Source: Prolixibacteraceae bacterium
Lineage (GTDB): Bacteria > Bacteroidota > Bacteroidia > Bacteroidales > Prolixibacteraceae
DNA length: 10,201 nt
Reading direction: 5' to 3'
Assembly (NCBI GenBank): GCA_018399395.1
Contig: JAGYOI010000027.1
Coordinates: 1-10,201 of the forward strand
The notes beneath the pieces were generated by a model. That model saw nothing but the letters and a program-made list of their open reading frames with translations, searched no databases and had not been told where the DNA came from. Position numbers and translations under genes: made by a program. Numbering within the stretch: the stretch's first letter is position 1; every line of letters starts with the position of its first letter. Below, piece after piece: positions 6,849-10,201 of the stretch.

Positions 6849-6869
6849 GATGTTGAAACATCCATGTTT
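6849..6869. repeat. Two overlapping palindromes at the transcription start of the YIP1-like/smpB unit
   Basis: GATGTT-GA-AACATC (6849-6862) and AAACAT-CC-ATGTTT (6856-6869) are each perfect inverted repeats with 2-nt centres, and they share the middle arm. The block directly follows the plus-strand -7 box and covers the expected -33 region of miaA. It looks like a two-site operator or a pair of mutually exclusive hairpins. Confidence 0.45.
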
Positions 6870-6930
6870 TTATACCGTAAATAATATCTGACAGCATGAA
6901 TCGTTTTAATTGTTAAGAAAAGCAGAACAC

Positions 6931-7515
6931 GTGAACCTGATACAACGATTAACAACAAATACCCAAAAAAGCATTGAGCTGATATTATATCCGAAAAAAT
7001 TTTGGACTAAGTTCAATGTATTGCAACAAGAAGGGCAAAGTGCTTTTAACCAGTATTTTGTCCCCGGTATTATTGTTGTTTTTATTTCAGTGGTAATCGG
7101 TGAGGTTTTATTCAACTCGGTTTATGGAGTGTTGTGGTTCGATATTCTGGTGAAGGCTGTGCGTAAAATTCTTGTATTATCATTTGTTTTTGTTTTATCG
7201 TACTTTATTCTTTACCGCGTGTCGCGCATGAAGGGTATCCCTATTGAAAAAATTGTTTCAAGGCGGATTGTAATTTATTCAATGACCCCAGTTTTATATG
7301 CTTCTGCGGTAACCGGGTTGTTCCCTTTTTTGAGTTTTTTGGGGTTGTTTTCGTTTTATTCGTTATACCTTGTATGTTTAGCTATGTGCGAGTTGTATGA
7401 TATAAAGCTTCAACGAAATGCTTCATACGTAGCTATGGTAATGTCGGGTATTTTTATTGGATATGCGGTAATTTATGTTATTTTGACAAAATTAACGGCG
7501 TTAATTGTTTATTAG
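6931..7515 (+). CDS. YIP1-family integral membrane protein
   Basis: This is a hydrophobic protein of about 194 residues with five predicted membrane helices, resembling the YIP1 superfamily of bacterial membrane proteins of unknown role. A soluble N-terminal stretch with [17 protein letters not shown] fits the family's usual opening, in which a conserved Pro-x-x-x-Trp/Phe segment precedes helix 1. The helices start near [54 protein letters not shown] and [15 protein letters not shown] chose GTG at 6931 because it gives the family-like start MNLIQRLTT. The frame is open back to a TTG at 6910, which would add seven residues. The stop is 2 nt ahead of smpB, so the two genes are almost certainly co-transcribed. 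No specific function can be assigned. Confidence 0.78.
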   Translation: MNLIQRLTTNTQKSIELILYPKKFWTKFNVLQQEGQSAFNQYFVPGIIVVFISVVIGEVLFNSVYGVLWFDILVKAVRKILVLSFVFVLSYFILYRVSRMKGIPIEKIVSRRIVIYSMTPVLYASAVTGLFPFLSFLGLFSFYSLYLVCLAMCELYDIKLQRNASYVAMVMSGIFIGYAVIYVILTKLTALIVY

Positions 7516-7517
7516 TT

Positions 7518-7979
7518 ATGGGATTAAAACCACAGAATAAAATCAACATAAAGAATAAGAAGGCATATTTCGAGTATGAAATTCTCGATAAATATATTGC
7601 CGGAATCCAACTTCAGGGCACCGAAGTGAAATCGATACGGAATGGCAGGGCTTCATTGCCGGATTCATATTGTCAATTTCACCGGGGTGAGCTTTATGTG
7701 AAAAATTTCCATATTGCCGAATATAAATTCGGAACACTTAACAACCACGAGGCAATGCGTGAGCGGAAGCTTCTTCTTCAAAAACGGGAGCTAAAAAAGC
7801 TTGAGCGTAAAATTAAGGAGTCGGGATACTCAATTATCCCTTTGCGCTTGTTTATGAACGACCGCGGTCTGGCAAAGCTTGAAATTGCCCTGGCGAAAGG
7901 TAAAAAACAATACGATAAGCGCGAAACGCTAAAACGTAAAGATGCTACACGCGATATGGACAGGGCGATGAAAATATAG
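7518..7979 (+). CDS. smpB: SsrA-binding protein SmpB
   Basis: SmpB binds tmRNA (SsrA) and places it on stalled ribosomes for trans-translation, which tags incomplete proteins for destruction. The 153-residue length is standard. Family hallmarks are the N-terminal [14 protein letters not shown] strand, the [13 protein letters not shown] segment, the GRASLPDSY block, the [11 protein letters not shown] motif and the [20 protein letters not shown] core. The basic C-terminal tail ([13 protein letters not shown]) is the part that enters the mRNA channel. The ATG at 7518 begins 2 nt after the stop of the YIP1-like gene, so translation coupling is likely. The tmRNA gene itself is not in this window. 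Confidence 0.97.
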   Translation: MGLKPQNKINIKNKKAYFEYEILDKYIAGIQLQGTEVKSIRNGRASLPDSYCQFHRGELYVKNFHIAEYKFGTLNNHEAMRERKLLLQKRELKKLERKIKESGYSIIPLRLFMNDRGLAKLEIALAKGKKQYDKRETLKRKDATRDMDRAMKI

Positions 7980-8010
7980 GGGCATAATGGGTCAATTTAA
8001 GCTTAGGGGG

Positions 8011-8027
8011 GATTAATTTTTTTAATC
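8011..8027. terminator. Weak hairpin between smpB and the MFS gene
   Basis: GATTAA (8011-8016) and TTAATC (8022-8027) form a 6-bp inverted repeat with a five-T loop that overlaps the MFS stop codon at 8022-8024. It has little G-C and no strong T tract after it on either strand. It is the only hairpin seen in the 42-nt convergent gap, so it is listed as a weak candidate. Confidence 0.25.
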
Positions 8028-9299
8028 TGAATTTTTCTTGCCAAAATTCTTGTCAATTTTAAGGAAAGGTATCATTACAAGTCCGGGTATGGTGCAAATT
8101 AGCACCCATATAAAGAAAAGCTGATAATTAAGCTGTTCTTGTATCCATCCGCTAATCATTCCCGGAATCATCATACCAAGGGCCATGATGCCGGTGGCAA
8201 TGGCGTAATGTGAGGTTTGGTTTTGTCCTTGTACAAAATAAATCAGGTAAAGCATGAATGCGGTAAAACCAAAACCATAACCAAATTGCTCTATAGCAAT
8301 CATAAATTGAATGAGTATAATATTTTCGGGATGTGCAGATGCCATATAAACATAGGCTAAATCGGGAAGCTTCATGGCCAGTGCCATAGGCCATATCCAG
8401 TATTTTAAACCGTGCTTTGCTGCTGCCATTCCGCCTAATACACCACCAATAACAAGGCCAATCACGCCAATTGTACCATAGGCCCATCCAACCTGTTCGT
8501 TATTTAAAGCCAGTCCGCCCGCTTCTTTCGAGTCGAGCAGGAAAGGGGCTGCCAGTTTGGTTAATTGTGCTTCTCCCAGACGATAAAACAGGACGAAAAG
8601 AACAAATACCCATATATTGTTTCGCTTAAAGAAAGAGATAAATGTGCGGAAATATTCATTTATTGCTTCCTTGCCATTAGAAAGTTTCCGCTCGGGGTCA
8701 GCGGCCGGTCGTGGCATAACAATTTTATGATACAAGCCAATGACAAGGTATATTGCACCAGCCCCTATCAAAACAAGCATCCATGCATGGGCGGGGGGCA
8801 TATTTTTTTCCATTAGCAGGCCGGAGAGATAAACCAGTCCGCCCTGCCCGGCAATTGATGCTACACGCCAAAATGTGCTTCGGATACCAACGAAATACGA
8901 TTGCAGATGGTCATTCAAACCAAGCATGTAAAAACCATCGGCGGCAATATCGTGGGTTGCCGAGCTAAAAGCAATGAGCCAGAAAAAAATAATACTCCAT
9001 TTTAAGTAGCTTTCTAAAGGAAGCGTTAATCCAATAGCAGCAAGCATGGCACCAATGATTATTTGTGTGGTAATTACCCAAAATCTTTTGGTGCGGATGT
9101 GGTCGATAAACGGGCTCCATATTGGTTTAATTACCCATGGGAGATAAAACCAACCGGTGTAGAAGGTTATTTGGGAGTTTGATAAACCTAAGTTTTTGTA
9201 AATAACTGTTGAAACAATTATTACTAAAATATAAGGAAAACCCTGGGCAAAATACAGACTGGGTACCCATTGCCATGCTTTTTTAAATGCTTGCTTCAT
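8022..9299 (-). CDS. MFS permease, AmpG-like
   Basis: This is a 425-residue inner-membrane transporter with about 12 hydrophobic helices and a longer loop near residues 195-225 between the two halves, the usual MFS layout. The first helices read YFAQGFPYILV and TFYTGWFYLPWVIKPIWSPFID, and helix 4-5 has SSATHDIAADGFY. These resemble the AmpG branch, whose E. coli member has the parallel ATQDIAIDAY motif and imports anhydro-muropeptides in cell-wall recycling. Many Bacteroidota AmpG-like permeases sit in sugar-use loci, so a saccharide substrate is equally possible. The ATG at 9297-9299 gives a short positive N-terminus before helix 1. It is divergent from a LytM-like secreted protein gene, which gives slight support to a cell-wall link. 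Confidence 0.85.
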   Translation of the reverse strand: MKQAFKKAWQWVPSLYFAQGFPYILVIIVSTVIYKNLGLSNSQITFYTGWFYLPWVIKPIWSPFIDHIRTKRFWVITTQIIIGAMLAAIGLTLPLESYLKWSIIFFWLIAFSSATHDIAADGFYMLGLNDHLQSYFVGIRSTFWRVASIAGQGGLVYLSGLLMEKNMPPAHAWMLVLIGAGAIYLVIGLYHKIVMPRPAADPERKLSNGKEAINEYFRTFISFFKRNNIWVFVLFVLFYRLGEAQLTKLAAPFLLDSKEAGGLALNNEQVGWAYGTIGVIGLVIGGVLGGMAAAKHGLKYWIWPMALAMKLPDLAYVYMASAHPENIILIQFMIAIEQFGYGFGFTAFMLYLIYFVQGQNQTSHYAIATGIMALGMMIPGMISGWIQEQLNYQLFFIWVLICTIPGLVMIPFLKIDKNFGKKNSD

Positions 9300-9388
9300 G
9301 AATAGCAGAAATGATAATAATTTGTGATTTGATGAAAAGGCATTATCTTGCTTTTTAGAATTGTTGAAGTTATTATTTTTCCTTTAAA

Positions 9389-10201
9389 ATGCACAAAATG
9401 AAAAAAATATTTTTCCTGTTTATTGCTTCGCTATTGTTTTCAGTTGTACAAGCTCAGCACATTAAACCGCTTAAAATTAGTTATATTGAAGTTGCTGACG
9501 GGTTGTTTGATTTTTATGCCGATAATTCAAATTATTTTCCGGTGCAGCTTGAATTAAAGTTTACCGAGTTGTCAAACATGGAAGCAGATTGCGATTTGCC
9601 ATATGTAGGTACAATAGAGCGTGGAAAACATAAAATATTTACAGTGAGGCGTGTGATTATTGATATTCCCGGTGGTTTTGATTATGAATATAATACTCGC
9701 ATGGGGGCTTATCCGGTTGATCATGATGAGAATGCCGTTTATCAATTGCCTGTTGAAAAAGGAAAAATAACAAAAGCAATTGGTTTTGATCTTTCAAACA
9801 GCCGTACTCCGGAAAAAATTCTCTGGGGCTTTGAAATGGGGGAGGGAGATGTTGTGTGTGCCTCGCGTAGTGGTGTTGTGGCAATGCTCACCGAGCCGCG
9901 GTGGCGCGATACTTTACGGATTGGGGACAATACAGTTACCGTATTGCACACTGATAATACATTTGGGAAGTATGAACTCATGGCCGATAGTTCAGTTATA
10001 GTAACTATTGGCGACACAATTGAAGCTGGAGATAAGATTGGAGAAGTGGGCGTTACCCGTTTCACCCGGACACCTCATACGCGTTTTTCAGTATACTATG
10101 TTAAGGCTCCCATTGATTCAATAAATTCATCAGGAATGCGCAACATTCATAATTATGTGAACCCGACTTTTATAAACGGCAAAGGGAATAAGGTTAAACT
10201 G
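9389..10201 (+). CDS. Secreted M23/LytM-like protein, apparently catalytically inactive (3' end missing)
   Basis: An open frame of 271 codons runs from ATG at 9389 to the window edge without a stop. ATG at 9398 is an alternative start. A signal peptide covers residues 1-22 (KK, then IFFLFIASLLFSVV, cleavage near VQA-Q). Residues 24-130 are an N-terminal beta-rich region of unknown type. Residues 140-240 align by eye with the M23 (LytM) fold: MGEGDVVCASRSGVV, VTVLHTDNTFGKYELM, IEAGDKIGEVGVT and TPHTRFSVYY follow the family order. The zinc-site residues are missing, however. No His or Asp occupies the first motif (LWGFEM, 145-150), the Y-x-H motif has Leu197, and the H-x-H motif reads His230-Thr-Arg232. 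It is therefore probably a binding or activator domain, not an endopeptidase. It is divergent from the AmpG-like gene. Confidence 0.82.
   Translation, partial: MHKMKKIFFLFIASLLFSVVQAQHIKPLKISYIEVADGLFDFYADNSNYFPVQLELKFTELSNMEADCDLPYVGTIERGKHKIFTVRRVIIDIPGGFDYEYNTRMGAYPVDHDENAVYQLPVEKGKITKAIGFDLSNSRTPEKILWGFEMGEGDVVCASRSGVVAMLTEPRWRDTLRIGDNTVTVLHTDNTFGKYELMADSSVIVTIGDTIEAGDKIGEVGVTRFTRTPHTRFSVYYVKAPIDSINSSGMRNIHNYVNPTFINGKGNKVKL

Noticed and set aside
6910..6930. TTG at 6910 as the start of the YIP1-like gene
   Set aside because: It adds seven residues (LRKAEHV after the start) that do not look like the family N-terminus; GTG at 6931 gives a more usual MNLIQRL start. It cannot be fully excluded.
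9300..9388. Divergent promoter boxes between the MFS and LytM-like genes
   Set aside because: The region is AT-rich with partial matches such as ATAATTTG, but no exact TAnnTTTG box with a matching -33 element was found on either strand.
9657..10065. Two minus-strand open frames (75 and 107 codons) near the right edge
   Set aside because: They are antisense to the signal-peptide-bearing LytM-like gene, which has the better coding character and stays open for 271 codons.
1..10201. CRISPR array, insertion sequence, tRNA/rRNA gene, or defence/phage cassette
   Set aside because: No regularly spaced direct repeats, terminal inverted repeats with a transposase, cloverleaf-type sequence or defence-type protein was seen; genes are standard housekeeping types.

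Overview
The window looks like ordinary core chromosome from a member of the Bacteroidota, probably class Bacteroidia (Marinilabiliales/Bacteroidales-like). The evidence is the AT-rich spacers, several TAnnTTTG-type -7 promoter boxes, the lack of clear Shine-Dalgarno sequences, and protein variants typical of that phylum. Those variants are an HU with an ISKNTT-type arm, a 30-residue COX24-like protein beside HU, an RNase G with an S1 insert, a three-module DsbD and a single-copy-style acyl-ACP thioesterase. No mobile element, CRISPR array, rRNA, tRNA or phage signal was seen.

Layout from left to right. Positions 1-348 hold the 3' part of an HU-family gene and, 4 nt later, a 30-codon very basic ORF (AURKAIP1/COX24-like, probably ribosomal). 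Two hairpins follow, then rng (485-2035) and a C(TTCG)G-loop terminator. dsbD (2189-4135) runs rightward and converges on map (4202-4969, minus) across a perfect 14-bp bidirectional terminator. map is divergent from an acyl-ACP thioesterase gene (5059-5820), which converges on miaA (5860-6777, minus). miaA is divergent from a two-gene unit made of a YIP1-like five-helix membrane protein (6931-7515) and smpB (7518-7979). smpB converges on an AmpG-like MFS permease (8022-9299, minus). That permease is divergent from a secreted M23/LytM-like protein that starts at 9389 and runs off the right edge.

Functional themes are RNA and translation housekeeping (RNase G, COX24-like protein, Met aminopeptidase, MiaA, SmpB), envelope redox (DsbD), lipid release (thioesterase) and possibly cell-wall turnover (AmpG-like permease plus LytM-like protein). 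Genes lie in short units of one or two, separated by hairpins or paired divergent promoters.

I found no convincing undescribed multi-gene system. The items most worth a second look are the LytM-like protein that has lost its apparent zinc ligands, the overlooked 30-codon basic gene, the nested palindromes between miaA and the YIP1-like gene, and the paired hairpins ahead of rng.
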